Source: Candidatus Moraniibacteriota bacterium (GTDB lineage: Bacteria > Patescibacteriota > Minisyncoccia > Moranbacterales > UBA1568). Taken from it: a stretch of DNA of 54,790 nt. The position numbers were made by a program, and so were the translations under genes. Below, piece after piece: positions 35,618-44,962 of this stretch (position 1 is its first letter; each line of letters begins with the position of its first letter). Location of the stretch: contig JAHBAT020000004.1 in NCBI GenBank assembly GCA_018499985.2, positions 1-54,790 of the forward strand, written 5' to 3'. The notes beneath the pieces were generated by a model. That model worked only from the letters and a program-made list of their open reading frames with translations, was not told the origin of the DNA and did no database searches.

Positions 35618-36736
35618 ATGAGCTGGGAGAAAAAAATAGGCACAATAAATAGAATAGGTATTCTTACGACAAAATCCGGAGTAGTACATACTCCGTTTTT
35701 TATGCCGGATGCTACTCGTGCCACAGTAAGAGGTGTGATGCCAGAAGAGCTGAGAAAAGTTCAGATAGAAGCTCTTGTGGTCAATACATACCATCTTTTT
35801 GTGCAGCCAGGAGAAAGGCTTATCTCAGCAAGTGGAGGTATTCATCAATTTATGCAGTGGGACAGGCCAATTCTTTCTGATTCAGGCGGCTACCAAGTAT
35901 TTTCACTGATTCATAAGGATGCCTCTCTTGGGCGTATTACTGAAGAAGGCGCAGAGTTTCGTGTGCCGACCACGGGAGAAAAAAAACTTTTGACCCCAGA
36001 ACGTTCTATCCAAGTGCAGTTTGATCTAGGTGTAGACATTATGATTGTCCTAGATGATCCTCGTCCGAATACTATTTCTTATGAAGAAATGTCCGAGTCG
36101 GTAGAAAGAACGATTCGTTGGGCTAAGCGTTGTAAAGATGAGTTTCATCGCCAAATAGAAGCAAGAGGAATAGCTCCAGATAAGAGACCGCTTCTTTTTG
36201 GAGTGGTGCAAGGTGGTAAAGAAAAAGACTTGCGTTTACGCTGTGCCGAAGCGCTAAAGGAGATTGATTTTGATGGCTATGGTTTTGGAGGGAGACATAT
36301 CGATGAAGATGGAACACTCTTGGAAGAAATTGTACGCTATACAGCAGAAGTGATGCCTGAAGATAAGCCGCGCTTTGCCTTGGGAGTAGGAACTCCGAGT
36401 GATATCGTGAAGTTTTATCGGGTGGGGTGGGATATGTTTGATTGTGTGATTCCTACGAGAGAGGGACGTCACGGACGTTTATTTGTTTGGAGTAGAGAGG
36501 CTTTAGAGAGTGATGCCTTGGAGTCAGATTTTTATACTACAATCAATATTACGAATGCTGAGCACCGTGAAGATTTTGGACCAGTGGATCCGAGTTGTGA
36601 TTGTGAGCTTTGTCAAAAATATTCTCGTAGCTATCTCAAACATCTATTTTCAGCAGGGGAACCGCTCGCTCTTACGCTCGCTTCTATCCATAATCTTCGT
36701 TTTTATACACGACTCATGGAGAGATTAAGGAGATAG
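35618..36736 (+). CDS. tgt: Divergent queuine/preQ1-type tRNA-ribosyltransferase
   Basis: 'ILSDSGGYQVFSL', 'FGVVQGG', 'GWDMFDCVIPTREGRHGRLFVW', Zn ligands 'CDCELC'; ends AGCTGGG... start 35618. Confidence 0.88.
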   Translation: MSWEKKIGTINRIGILTTKSGVVHTPFFMPDATRATVRGVMPEELRKVQIEALVVNTYHLFVQPGERLISASGGIHQFMQWDRPILSDSGGYQVFSLIHKDASLGRITEEGAEFRVPTTGEKKLLTPERSIQVQFDLGVDIMIVLDDPRPNTISYEEMSESVERTIRWAKRCKDEFHRQIEARGIAPDKRPLLFGVVQGGKEKDLRLRCAEALKEIDFDGYGFGGRHIDEDGTLLEEIVRYTAEVMPEDKPRFALGVGTPSDIVKFYRVGWDMFDCVIPTREGRHGRLFVWSREALESDALESDFYTTINITNAEHREDFGPVDPSCDCELCQKYSRSYLKHLFSAGEPLALTLASIHNLRFYTRLMERLRR

Positions 36737-36770
36737 TTATATCGAAAAGGTGGCCAAAAAAATAAAGGGA

Positions 36771-36805
36771 AAGGGGCAGGGCTAGGATTAGCCACTGCCC
36801 CTTTT
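36771..36805. terminator. Hairpin terminator serving tgt (+) and/or the small minus gene
   Basis: aaggggcag-ggct-aggatt-agcc-a-ctgcccctt with T tracts on minus side. Confidence 0.75.
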
Positions 36806-36991
36806 GAGGACGGGAACGGTTTGGAGTTCACGAATGCGATCGCGCTGGATTTCGCGGAGACGATTGGCGTCTTGGCAGGTGAGCTTGGAGTCGACAATAA
36901 CATCGGGATGAGCGACGACACGTCCCTTGCCGCCGCCATACTTGGCATTGAGGCGGGCGGCCAGTGCGGAAGCTTCTTCGATAAAGCTCAT
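36788..36991 (-). CDS. Hypothetical 67-aa protein (discordant cassette 2)
   Basis: MSFIEEASALAARLNAKYGGGKGRVVAHPDVIVDSKLTCQDANRLREIQRDRIRELQTVPVLKRGSG; SD-like AAGGA; own promoter. Confidence 0.6.
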   Translation of the reverse strand: MSFIEEASALAARLNAKYGGGKGRVVAHPDVIVDSKLTCQDANRLREIQRDRIRELQTVPVLKRGSG

Positions 36992-37063
36992 GATATTCGG
37001 AGTCCTTTCAAAAGACACTGAAGTACTGTATACTCGGCTTATATAAGCCTAAGCAACGGATGT

Positions 37064-37092
37064 AAAATATCACAAAAAAGCTAAAAAGTCAA
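37064..37092 (-). promoter_or_regulatory. Promoter TTGACT-N17-TATTTT, extended -10 (minus strand)
   Basis: -35 37087-37092, -10 37064-37069, TGA preceding; GGCTTATATAAGCC palindrome at 37036-37049 in leader. Confidence 0.65.
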
Positions 37093-37101
37093 GAGAACTC
37101 T

Positions 37102-38478
37102 ATGGAACAACAAAATACCAGCGTTACTATGGAAAAGATTGTGTCGCTCGCAAAGAGGCGAGGTTTTGTGTTTCCTTCCTCAGAAATATATGGAGGATTT
37201 GCAGCTGTGTATGACTTCGGGCCATACGGAGTAGAACTTGCTAAAAATATTCGTGAAGCCTGGTGGCAGGCCATGGTACATGATCATGACAATATCGTAG
37301 GTCTTGATAGTGCTATTTTTATGCATCCACGAGTCTGGGAGGCATCTGGGCATATAGGGGGATTTAGTGACCCACTCGCGGAGTGCAAGAAGTGTCAGAC
37401 CCGCTCGCGTGTCGATCATCTCCTTGAGGAAATCGGAGTGCAGGCGGATGAAAAAATGACCGAGAGTGAAATCAATGCCCTTTTTGATGAACACAAGAGT
37501 AAGATAGCTTGCCCTAAATGCGGTCAAAAAGAATGGAGTGAAGCCAAAAATTTTAATCTTCTTGTTGAATCGAACCTGGGTGACTTTACGGGGACTGGCG
37601 AAAACAAGACCTACCTTCGTGGAGAGACCTGCCAGGGAATCTATATTAATTTTAAAAATGTTCTTGACTCCACACGAGTCAAGGTGCCTTTTGGTATTGC
37701 TCAGATTGGTAAGGCTTTTCGTAATGAAATTACGGCCCGTCAGTTTATTTTCCGTAAACGTGAATTTGAACAGATGGAAATGCAGTTTTTTGTACACCCA
37801 AGTGAAGCGGAGCGTTTTTATAACGAATGGAAAGAAAAGCGTTTTCAGTACTATATAGATTTGGGGATAAAGCCAGAGAACCTCAAGTGGCATGAGCATG
37901 AAAACCTGGTGTTTTATGCCAAGGCGGCCTGGGATATAGAATACCGCTACCCGTTTGGGTTTAAGGAACTTGAAGGGGTGCATAATCGCAGTGATTATGA
38001 TCTTACTCAGCATTCAAAATTTAGTGGGACAGACCTTTCTTATCGCGATCCAATGACCAATGAGAAATTTATGCCTTGGATAGTGGAGACCTCAGTTGGC
38101 CTTGACCGCACTTTCTTGGCAGTACTTTGTGATGCGTACACAGAAGAGGAAATAAGCGAAGGGGATACTCGCGTTGTCCTAAAGTTTCCTAAGAAGCTGG
38201 CGCCGGTACAAGTGGCCGTTTTTCCATTGATGAAAAATAAGCCGGAACTGGTCACCAAAGCCAGAGAGGTCTTCGATATGTTGAGACCACATCTACGATG
38301 CGAGTTTGATGATAATGGTAATGTAGGTAAAAGATATCGTCGTCAAGATGAAATCGGTACACCGGCTTGTATTACAATTGACTTTGATACACTGGAAAAT
38401 GATACGGTAACTGTGCGTGACCGTGATTCTATGGAGCAGTGTAGGGTAGCTATAGCTGAGTTGAAAAATTACCTCTAA
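37102..38478 (+). CDS. glyS: Glycyl-tRNA synthetase (dimeric class II)
   Basis: 'RGFVFPSSEIYGGFAAVYDFGPYGVELAKNI', 'AFRNEITARQFIFRKREFEQMEMQFF'. Confidence 0.96.
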   Translation: MEQQNTSVTMEKIVSLAKRRGFVFPSSEIYGGFAAVYDFGPYGVELAKNIREAWWQAMVHDHDNIVGLDSAIFMHPRVWEASGHIGGFSDPLAECKKCQTRSRVDHLLEEIGVQADEKMTESEINALFDEHKSKIACPKCGQKEWSEAKNFNLLVESNLGDFTGTGENKTYLRGETCQGIYINFKNVLDSTRVKVPFGIAQIGKAFRNEITARQFIFRKREFEQMEMQFFVHPSEAERFYNEWKEKRFQYYIDLGIKPENLKWHEHENLVFYAKAAWDIEYRYPFGFKELEGVHNRSDYDLTQHSKFSGTDLSYRDPMTNEKFMPWIVETSVGLDRTFLAVLCDAYTEEEISEGDTRVVLKFPKKLAPVQVAVFPLMKNKPELVTKAREVFDMLRPHLRCEFDDNGNVGKRYRRQDEIGTPACITIDFDTLENDTVTVRDRDSMEQCRVAIAELKNYL

Positions 38479-38490
38479 AACCTTGAAGTT

Positions 38491-39759
38491 ATGAAATTTC
38501 AGAAAATTACCTTAAAGAATGGTTTACGTATCATCCTTGCTCCTATGCAAGATACTGACACAGCCACTGTGCTTATCATGACAGGTGTAGGCTCTCGTTA
38601 TGAGACCCGTAGTGAAAATGGTTTAGCGCACTTTCTTGAGCATATGTTTTTTAAGGGGACGGAGAAGCGTCCTACAGCCCTTGATATTAGTAAGGAGCTT
38701 GATGGCTTGGGAGCAGAATACAATGCCTTCACTGGGGAGGAATACACGGGATATTATGCCAAGGTGGCTTCAAAGCACTGGATGACTGCCCTTGATGTAG
38801 TCTCAGATTTATTCCTAAATGCGAAGCTTGAACAAGAAGAGATAGATCGCGAACGAGGAGCTATTCTTCAGGAACTGAATATGCGTGGAGATATACAGCG
38901 CATACAAGTGGAAGAGCACTTTAAGAAGCTTCTCTATGGAGATACTCCTTTAGGTTGGTCAACTGGTGGACCAAAAGAAAATATCAAGTCTTTTATGCGT
39001 AAAGACTTTATCAAATTTTTGGATCGAGCGTATGTGGCTCCAAATATTGTAGTAGGAGTGGCAGGTAAGATAGATTCGAAGATAGTGAGAAAAGAAATCG
39101 AAAAGATTTTTGCCAATGTGCGTGAAGGCAAAAAACCAGCTATAAAAAAAGCGGCCGATAAACAATCAGTACCCGGAGTGATAGTGCAAAACAAAAAAAC
39201 AGATCAAACCCATGTTGTGGTGGGGGTACGGGCTTTTGATATGTTTCATAAGGACAGAGCTACTCTTTCAGTTCTCTCGACTATTCTTGGTGGAGGGATG
39301 TCCTCAAGACTCTTTATAGAGGTACGTGAGCGTCGTGGCCTTGTGTATACTATCCGTACGGGAGCAGAATTATTTTTGGATGCTGGCTATTTGAGTACGT
39401 ATATGGGAGTAGAGCATGAAAACATTGAAAAAGCATTGCGAGTAGTGCTTGATGAATACAAAAAAATAGCCACCGAAGCCGTAGGTAAGGATGAGCTTAA
39501 GAAAGCTAAGGAAAGTATCAAGGGGCGCATGGCTTTGGGTCTAGAGGGCTCTGATGATGTCGTAGAATACCTAGTTGCACAGGAGGTGCTTCAGGATAAG
39601 ATTGTGCTTCCAAAAGATAAAGTGAAGGCAATTGATAGAGTGACGGCTGAGGATGTTCTTCGAGTAGCCAAAATGATTTTTACAGACAAGAGACTCAATA
39701 TAGCGGTCATTGGCCCTGAGGCCAAGCAGACTAAACTCGAGAAGCTACTTCATCTCTAA
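38491..39759 (+). CDS. M16 family zinc peptidase
   Basis: 'NGLAHFLEHMFFKGTEKRPTALDIS' (HxxEH), 'GGGMSSRLFIEVRERRGLVYTI'. Confidence 0.95.
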   Translation: MKFQKITLKNGLRIILAPMQDTDTATVLIMTGVGSRYETRSENGLAHFLEHMFFKGTEKRPTALDISKELDGLGAEYNAFTGEEYTGYYAKVASKHWMTALDVVSDLFLNAKLEQEEIDRERGAILQELNMRGDIQRIQVEEHFKKLLYGDTPLGWSTGGPKENIKSFMRKDFIKFLDRAYVAPNIVVGVAGKIDSKIVRKEIEKIFANVREGKKPAIKKAADKQSVPGVIVQNKKTDQTHVVVGVRAFDMFHKDRATLSVLSTILGGGMSSRLFIEVRERRGLVYTIRTGAELFLDAGYLSTYMGVEHENIEKALRVVLDEYKKIATEAVGKDELKKAKESIKGRMALGLEGSDDVVEYLVAQEVLQDKIVLPKDKVKAIDRVTAEDVLRVAKMIFTDKRLNIAVIGPEAKQTKLEKLLHL

Positions 39760-39763
39760 TGAC

Positions 39764-40450
39764 ATGTCTAATACCATCAAAACAACTGGAACGCTCTATA
39801 TAGTGGCTACCCCTATAGGTAATTTGGGAGATATTACTTTGCGAGCACTAGAGACCCTCAAGAGTGTGGAGGCGATTTTGTGTGAAGATACTCGTGTTAC
39901 CAAGAAGCTTCTTTTTCACTATGAGATTACCAAGACAACGCTGTCTTTTCATGAACATAGCGATGCTCGTAAGATAGTAAGTCTGCTCGAGCGCTTACAG
40001 TCAGGCGATAGCCTCGCACTGGTTACTGATGCGGGCACCCCGGGACTCTCTGATCCAGGCAATGTACTTGTAGAAGAGGCTCTAAAGCAAGAAATAAAAG
40101 TAGTACCTATTCCGGGTGTTTCAGCTCTTACAGCTCTCGTCTCAGTAGCTGGGATAGATATGCGGGAATTTGTTTTCCTAGGGTTTCCGCCACACAAGAA
40201 AGGTAGACAAACTTTTTTTCAGAAAGTGAGCGATAGTCAGATGCCCGTCATGTATTATGAATCGCCCCATCGAGTACTGAAGAATCTAGAGCTCTTGCGA
40301 GAATTAAATGCTGAGAAGAAAATAATTCTTGGAAGAGAACTAACGAAGATGTTTGAGGAAGTTGTGCAAGGAGGGATAGAAGAGGTGCAGATGTATTTCC
40401 AAAAGCATCCAGAGAAAGTGAAGGGTGAGTTTACGATTATTGTGTATTAA
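39764..40450 (+). CDS. rsmI: 16S rRNA 2'-O-methyltransferase RsmI
   Basis: 'GTLYIVATPIGNLGDITLRALETL', 'CEDTRVTKKLL', 'VTDAGTPGLSDPG'. Confidence 0.95.
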   Translation: MSNTIKTTGTLYIVATPIGNLGDITLRALETLKSVEAILCEDTRVTKKLLFHYEITKTTLSFHEHSDARKIVSLLERLQSGDSLALVTDAGTPGLSDPGNVLVEEALKQEIKVVPIPGVSALTALVSVAGIDMREFVFLGFPPHKKGRQTFFQKVSDSQMPVMYYESPHRVLKNLELLRELNAEKKIILGRELTKMFEEVVQGGIEEVQMYFQKHPEKVKGEFTIIVY

Positions 40451-40457
40451 AAAAGCG

Positions 40458-40492
40458 AGCCGGCAAATCATGATAGATTTGCCGGCTTTTTC
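40458..40492. terminator. Bidirectional intrinsic terminator
   Basis: agccggcaaatc-atgata-gatttgccggct-ttttctt. Confidence 0.9.
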
Positions 40493-40508
40493 TTCCCCCT
40501 TACAACCG

Positions 40509-40730
40509 CTAGAGAGACTTTTTCCTCCTTTTTGCTTTGAGGACAATTTTGAGGATGAGCACTTGTCCAGTGAAGCTCCCAGGCAAGGGAACAATCATTG
40601 AATTGATACACATCACTATGGTAGTCACATGATGTCGCCGACTGATTTGAGTGTCCCCAAAGAGCAATTTCAGCAAACGATTATATTGTGCATGTGACAA
40701 ATGCACACTTCTAGAAAGTACTCGCTTCAC
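40509..40730 (-). CDS. Hypothetical 73-aa basic protein (possible member of cassette 3)
   Basis: GTG start preceded by GAGGGG; followed by terminator at 40487-40458 on minus strand. Confidence 0.4.
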   Translation of the reverse strand: MKRVLSRSVHLSHAQYNRLLKLLFGDTQISRRHHVTTIVMCINSMIVPLPGSFTGQVLILKIVLKAKRRKKSL

Positions 40731-40747
40731 GTCTTACCCCTCTTGGT

Positions 40748-40784
40748 AAAAAATGTGGGGCCACCTCTAGAGAGAAGTAGCCCC
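40748..40784 (-). terminator. Intrinsic terminator, minus strand
   Basis: minus: GGGGCTAC...GTGGCCCC-ACATTTTTT. Confidence 0.7.
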
Positions 40785-40837
40785 GTGGTAGTCATGCCCC
40801 GAAATTTCGGTTGTTCACCTCGTTGGGTGAATAGAGA

Positions 40838-41158
40838 TCAGCTAGATTGCGGCCCCGCATTAAGCATGGTCTCTGCCAGAATGGCGTCTTGATCATCGAC
40901 ATCGCGTCGAGTAGCATCCCCCGGGAGATGAGTCCCGGTCGAAATGAAGTTGCCAGCCCGGGTCCTGATGGTCAGGTGAGCGAGCGGATCTTCGCCCGGA
41001 TCATCTCCATCGTGGAGAATCTCTCTTTGCCCTTGCCCGAGCATCCTGGGAGGTTCTTCTCGGTAGGAAGCCCCTTTGGAAAATGAATGACGGCCCATTT
41101 CAAAGCAGCCAGATTCGCTGCAGTGGTGGGGCAGTCCCCTTTCACATGGATAACACAT
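40838..41158 (-). CDS. Hypothetical 106-aa protein (discordant cassette 3)
   Basis: ORF with GAGGGG upstream of ATG, structured leader (41184-41260) and downstream terminator; start uncertain. Confidence 0.45.
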   Translation of the reverse strand: MCYPCERGLPHHCSESGCFEMGRHSFSKGASYREEPPRMLGQGQREILHDGDDPGEDPLAHLTIRTRAGNFISTGTHLPGDATRRDVDDQDAILAETMLNAGPQSS

Positions 41159-41364
41159 GAGTAATTCCCCTCAATGTAGATGTTTCAAACTGTAAACCCC
41201 CTCGTAGGATTTACCTATGCAAACTACTCCTGTCGTAGTAATTAGTCAACCCCCAGGCCACAGAAACGATAATTCGTCAAAAATAGAGAGAAAGAGAGAC
41301 TTTTCTTGTATCGACAGAAGATAAAGTTTATGCCATGGTAGAAGAAAGCAAAATATACGTATAT

Positions 41365-42780
41365 ATGGAAGCAAAAAAGCCTTTTTTTATCACTACCCCT
41401 ATCTATTATGCCAATGGCCTGCCTCATATCGGGCACGCTTATACTACGGTAGCCGCTGATGTGGTAGCTCGCGCGAAGCGTCTTACTGGTCAAGAGGTTA
41501 TTTTTTCTACCGGTACCGATGAGCACGGAGCCAAGATCGCTGAAAAAGCTCTACTAGAAGGTAAAAATCCCCAGGAATTTGTAGACGGTATTGCAAAAGC
41601 TTTTGAGGAACTTTGGAAAAGGCTTGATATCAGTCATGATCATTTTATTCGCACTACGGATGCTCAGCACAAAAACGTAGTTACTAATGTCCTTACTTTT
41701 CTCTACGACAAAGGTGCTATTTATAAAGGTGAATATGAGGGCTTGTATTGTGTAGGGTGTGAGCAGTTCAAAATGGAAAGTGATTTAGTGGGTGGTAAGT
41801 GCCCGGATCATAATCGTATACCAGAGAAAATGGTGGAGGAGAGCTATATGCTCAAGATGACTGAATATCAGGAGGCGCTTATTCAAAAAATTGAGTCTGA
41901 TGAACTTTGTATCAGACCAGTGAAATATAAGAAAGAAATTTTGAGTTTCCTTAAGGGGCAGAAACTCGAAGACATTTCTTTGTCACGAAAGAATGTAGCG
42001 TGGGGGATACCTTTGCCGTTTGATGAAACACATACGACCTATGTCTGGGTGGATGCTTTTTTGAATTACCTCACGGTCCTTGGATGGGATGGCAAGAGCG
42101 AGATGCCCCAGACTTGGCCTGCTGATGTGCAGTTTATTGGCAAGGATATTCTGCGAGTGCATGCGACTATCTGGCAGATTCTCTTGCTTCACCTAGGCTT
42201 TCCTGTCACCAAAACACTCTTTACTCATGGACACATTCTTTCGGGTGGCAAAAAAATGAGTAAGACGCTTGGTAACGTGATTAGTATCGATGAGATGCTC
42301 GAGACTTTTGGGGTAGATGGGACGCGCTACCTCCTCCTTTCGGGAGGAACCTTTGGGGAGGATATGGATCTTACGCCTGAGCGTATGAAAGAGAAGTATA
42401 ATGCAGATTTGGCAAATGGTTTAGGAAACCTTGTTTCCAGGGTTTTAAAGTTAAGTGAACGTCTACAAGGAAGGTATGAGCCTGGACCAGGAGTAGCACT
42501 TAGTTCTCCATACATTGAATGTATGGAGAATATCGAACTTTCACAGGCACTTGAGTTGGTGTTTGCTCGCATGAAGCAGGCTAATGAATATATGAGCCAA
42601 GAGGAACCATGGAAATTAGCTGGAGTGGACCAGGAACGCTTTGAAAAAGTTATAAGAGTAATTTTGGCTGATTTGGAAATTATTGCTTTTTCACTAAACC
42701 CTTTTCTTCCAGAGACGGCCAAAAAAATCCAAACTGCTTTACGAGAAGGCAAGACGGATCCTTTGTTTCAGCGTATCTAG
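41365..42780 (+). CDS. metG: Methionyl-tRNA synthetase
   Basis: 'FITTPIYYANGLPHIGHAYTTVAADV', 'GGKKMSKTLGNVIS'. Confidence 0.96.
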   Translation: MEAKKPFFITTPIYYANGLPHIGHAYTTVAADVVARAKRLTGQEVIFSTGTDEHGAKIAEKALLEGKNPQEFVDGIAKAFEELWKRLDISHDHFIRTTDAQHKNVVTNVLTFLYDKGAIYKGEYEGLYCVGCEQFKMESDLVGGKCPDHNRIPEKMVEESYMLKMTEYQEALIQKIESDELCIRPVKYKKEILSFLKGQKLEDISLSRKNVAWGIPLPFDETHTTYVWVDAFLNYLTVLGWDGKSEMPQTWPADVQFIGKDILRVHATIWQILLLHLGFPVTKTLFTHGHILSGGKKMSKTLGNVISIDEMLETFGVDGTRYLLLSGGTFGEDMDLTPERMKEKYNADLANGLGNLVSRVLKLSERLQGRYEPGPGVALSSPYIECMENIELSQALELVFARMKQANEYMSQEEPWKLAGVDQERFEKVIRVILADLEIIAFSLNPFLPETAKKIQTALREGKTDPLFQRI

Positions 42781-42783
42781 AGT

Positions 42784-43584
42784 ATGCAGGATATTCACAC
42801 GCATTTGTATTGGGAGAGCTACGATAGTGACCGCGATGAGGTTATTGCTCGGGCGAGAGAAGCTGGAATACATGAAATGCTGGTAGTAGGAACCACTCTT
42901 GAGGAAAGCAGAAAGGCTATTGCCCTGGTTTCTCAGCACGAAAATATCTTTGCGAGTGTCGGTATCCACCCCAATGAATTTCGAGGTGAAGTAGGAGAAT
43001 ATCTTTTGGAGCTAGAAGAAATAGCTCAAGATAAAAAAGTAGTAGCTATCGGGGAGTGTGGCTTGGATTACTCGGTAAGCCATGGCGGTATAGATGAAGA
43101 TACAAAAGCCAGTCAAAAGAAAGGTTTTGAAGAGCAGCTGGCTTTAGCGGATAAGTTGGCGTTACCAGTGATCATACATTGTCGAGATGCCTATGAGGAT
43201 TTGCTTGTTATCCTGAAAGAACGAGTAGTGAGGGTGCCTATTGTTATGCATTGTTATATGGGCAATACAGATGTGACCAAGGAGTTCCTCAAATTACCGA
43301 ATCTCTTTTTTTCTTTTACCGGTAATATCACTTATCCAGTCAAAAAGAATCTGATTGGAACAGGAGGGGATATTACAGAGACGGTACGTTTGATACCAAA
43401 GGAACGAGTTTTTATAGAAACAGACTGTCCTTTTCTGGCTCCTCAAGTTATGCGAGGAAAGCGTAATGAACCAGTGTATGCTCTCTATACAGCTGAAAAA
43501 GTATGTGAACTTCTCGGAATAACCCGACTTGACTTAGATGTCCAGCTTGAGGAAAATTTTCGAACCGTTTTTAAAAGGTCTTAG
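42784..43584 (+). CDS. tatD: TatD-family DNase
   Basis: 'DIHTHLYWESYDSDRDEVIARAREAGI', 'IGECGLDY', 'VIIHCRDAYEDLLVIL', 'FIETDCPFLAPQ'. Confidence 0.94.
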   Translation: MQDIHTHLYWESYDSDRDEVIARAREAGIHEMLVVGTTLEESRKAIALVSQHENIFASVGIHPNEFRGEVGEYLLELEEIAQDKKVVAIGECGLDYSVSHGGIDEDTKASQKKGFEEQLALADKLALPVIIHCRDAYEDLLVILKERVVRVPIVMHCYMGNTDVTKEFLKLPNLFFSFTGNITYPVKKNLIGTGGDITETVRLIPKERVFIETDCPFLAPQVMRGKRNEPVYALYTAEKVCELLGITRLDLDVQLEENFRTVFKRS

Positions 43585-43585
43585 A

Positions 43586-43614
43586 TTGACTCTTGGCGCT
43601 TTTAAGCATACAAT
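43586..43614 (+). promoter_or_regulatory. Predicted atp operon promoter TTGACT-N17-TACAAT
   Basis: -35 43586-43591; -10 43609-43614. Confidence 0.7.
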
Positions 43615-43828
43615 AGAAGCGCTTTGAGCTTCTCTAAAAAGTCCATTTTCTACTGCAAGTCCTGAATTGTGGCTGCAAAATATTCAGGTTTCGTCAGGTT
43701 ATCATTTGATAGCCTTTCTCAACCTTTATCTTTTTCGCTCACAATTCCTGTCTTTCGTAACGAAAGAGACTTTTTGGAGAAGCTCGAATAGGGTCAAAGC
43801 CCTTTTTTGTTATCAGATAGAATCATTT

Positions 43829-44581
43829 ATGGAAATTTCAATCGCCGCTGAAAAACTCTTCACTCTTGGGGCATTACCGATTACAAACGCTCTTCTTATT
43901 GGTGGCATTGTGAGCGGTCTTTTAATGATTGTCTTTACCCGTCTTATGACGAGGCTACAAGAAGTGCCAAAGGGGCTCCAGAATGTAGTAGAAGTGGTTT
44001 TTGAGGCCTTGCTAGATTTGATACAAAATGTCACACAAGATAAAAAACAGGCCCTGCAGTTTTTTCCGTTGATCGCTACGATTTTTCTTTTTGTGCTTTT
44101 TTCTAACTGGGCAGGTCTCCTCCCAGGGCTAGGTACGGTAGGTATCTATGGTGAGCATAATGGTCATCACACAATCATCCCATTTTTACGAAGTACCTCT
44201 GCTGACCTAAACTTCACACTAGCTCTTTCGGTAATGGTGGTATTGGTAGTACAGTTTACTGGTATTGCGGCTTTGGGTATCACTAAGTACGCCGGTAAGT
44301 TTTTTGTGAGCCCACTGCATAAACCGTATGTGATAGGGACTTTTGTGGGTGTGCTTGAGCTTATCAGTGAAGTAGGGAAGACAATTTCTTTCACTTTCCG
44401 TCTTTTTGGGAACGTTTTTGCTGGAGAGGTGCTTCTGACAGTCATGCTTCACTTGGTGCCGTATATCTTGCCGCTCCCATTCCTTTTTCTAGAAGTTTTT
44501 GTGGGTGTTATTCAGGCAGTAGTATTTGCGATGCTTACCTTGGTATTCCTCAAGATGGCTACGGTAGAAATAGAACATTAA
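43829..44581 (+). CDS. atpB: F-type ATP synthase subunit a
   Basis: 'SFTFRLFGNVFAGEVLLTVM', operon position; start at MEISIAAEKLF. Confidence 0.95.
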   Translation: MEISIAAEKLFTLGALPITNALLIGGIVSGLLMIVFTRLMTRLQEVPKGLQNVVEVVFEALLDLIQNVTQDKKQALQFFPLIATIFLFVLFSNWAGLLPGLGTVGIYGEHNGHHTIIPFLRSTSADLNFTLALSVMVVLVVQFTGIAALGITKYAGKFFVSPLHKPYVIGTFVGVLELISEVGKTISFTFRLFGNVFAGEVLLTVMLHLVPYILPLPFLFLEVFVGVIQAVVFAMLTLVFLKMATVEIEH

Positions 44582-44590
44582 TCCGCGAGG

Positions 44591-44616
44591 ATTATCCTGA
44601 GTATATTGAAGGGTAG
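44591..44616. repeat. Intergenic hairpin repeat, copy 2 (attatcctgagtatattgaagggtag)
   Basis: Related to 28022-28048; followed by ACGATGC-ACTA-GCATCGT hairpin (44625-44642). Confidence 0.55.
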
Positions 44617-44693
44617 CGTGATTGACGATGCACTAGCATCGTTGGACAGATATTAGAAAAAGGCCTATAATAGGGAAATTCATAAGTAATTGA

Positions 44694-44945
<252 letters not shown>

Positions 44946-44962
44946 TCTCTTTAATTTTGACA

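Noticed and set aside
40838-41158. Possible recoded TGA (code 25-like) because an alternative frame reads through one TGA
   Set aside because: TGA acts as a normal stop elsewhere (e.g. dus ends TGA overlapping the mnmA ATG; the 33709-35616 gene ends TGA before tgt), so recoding is not supported.
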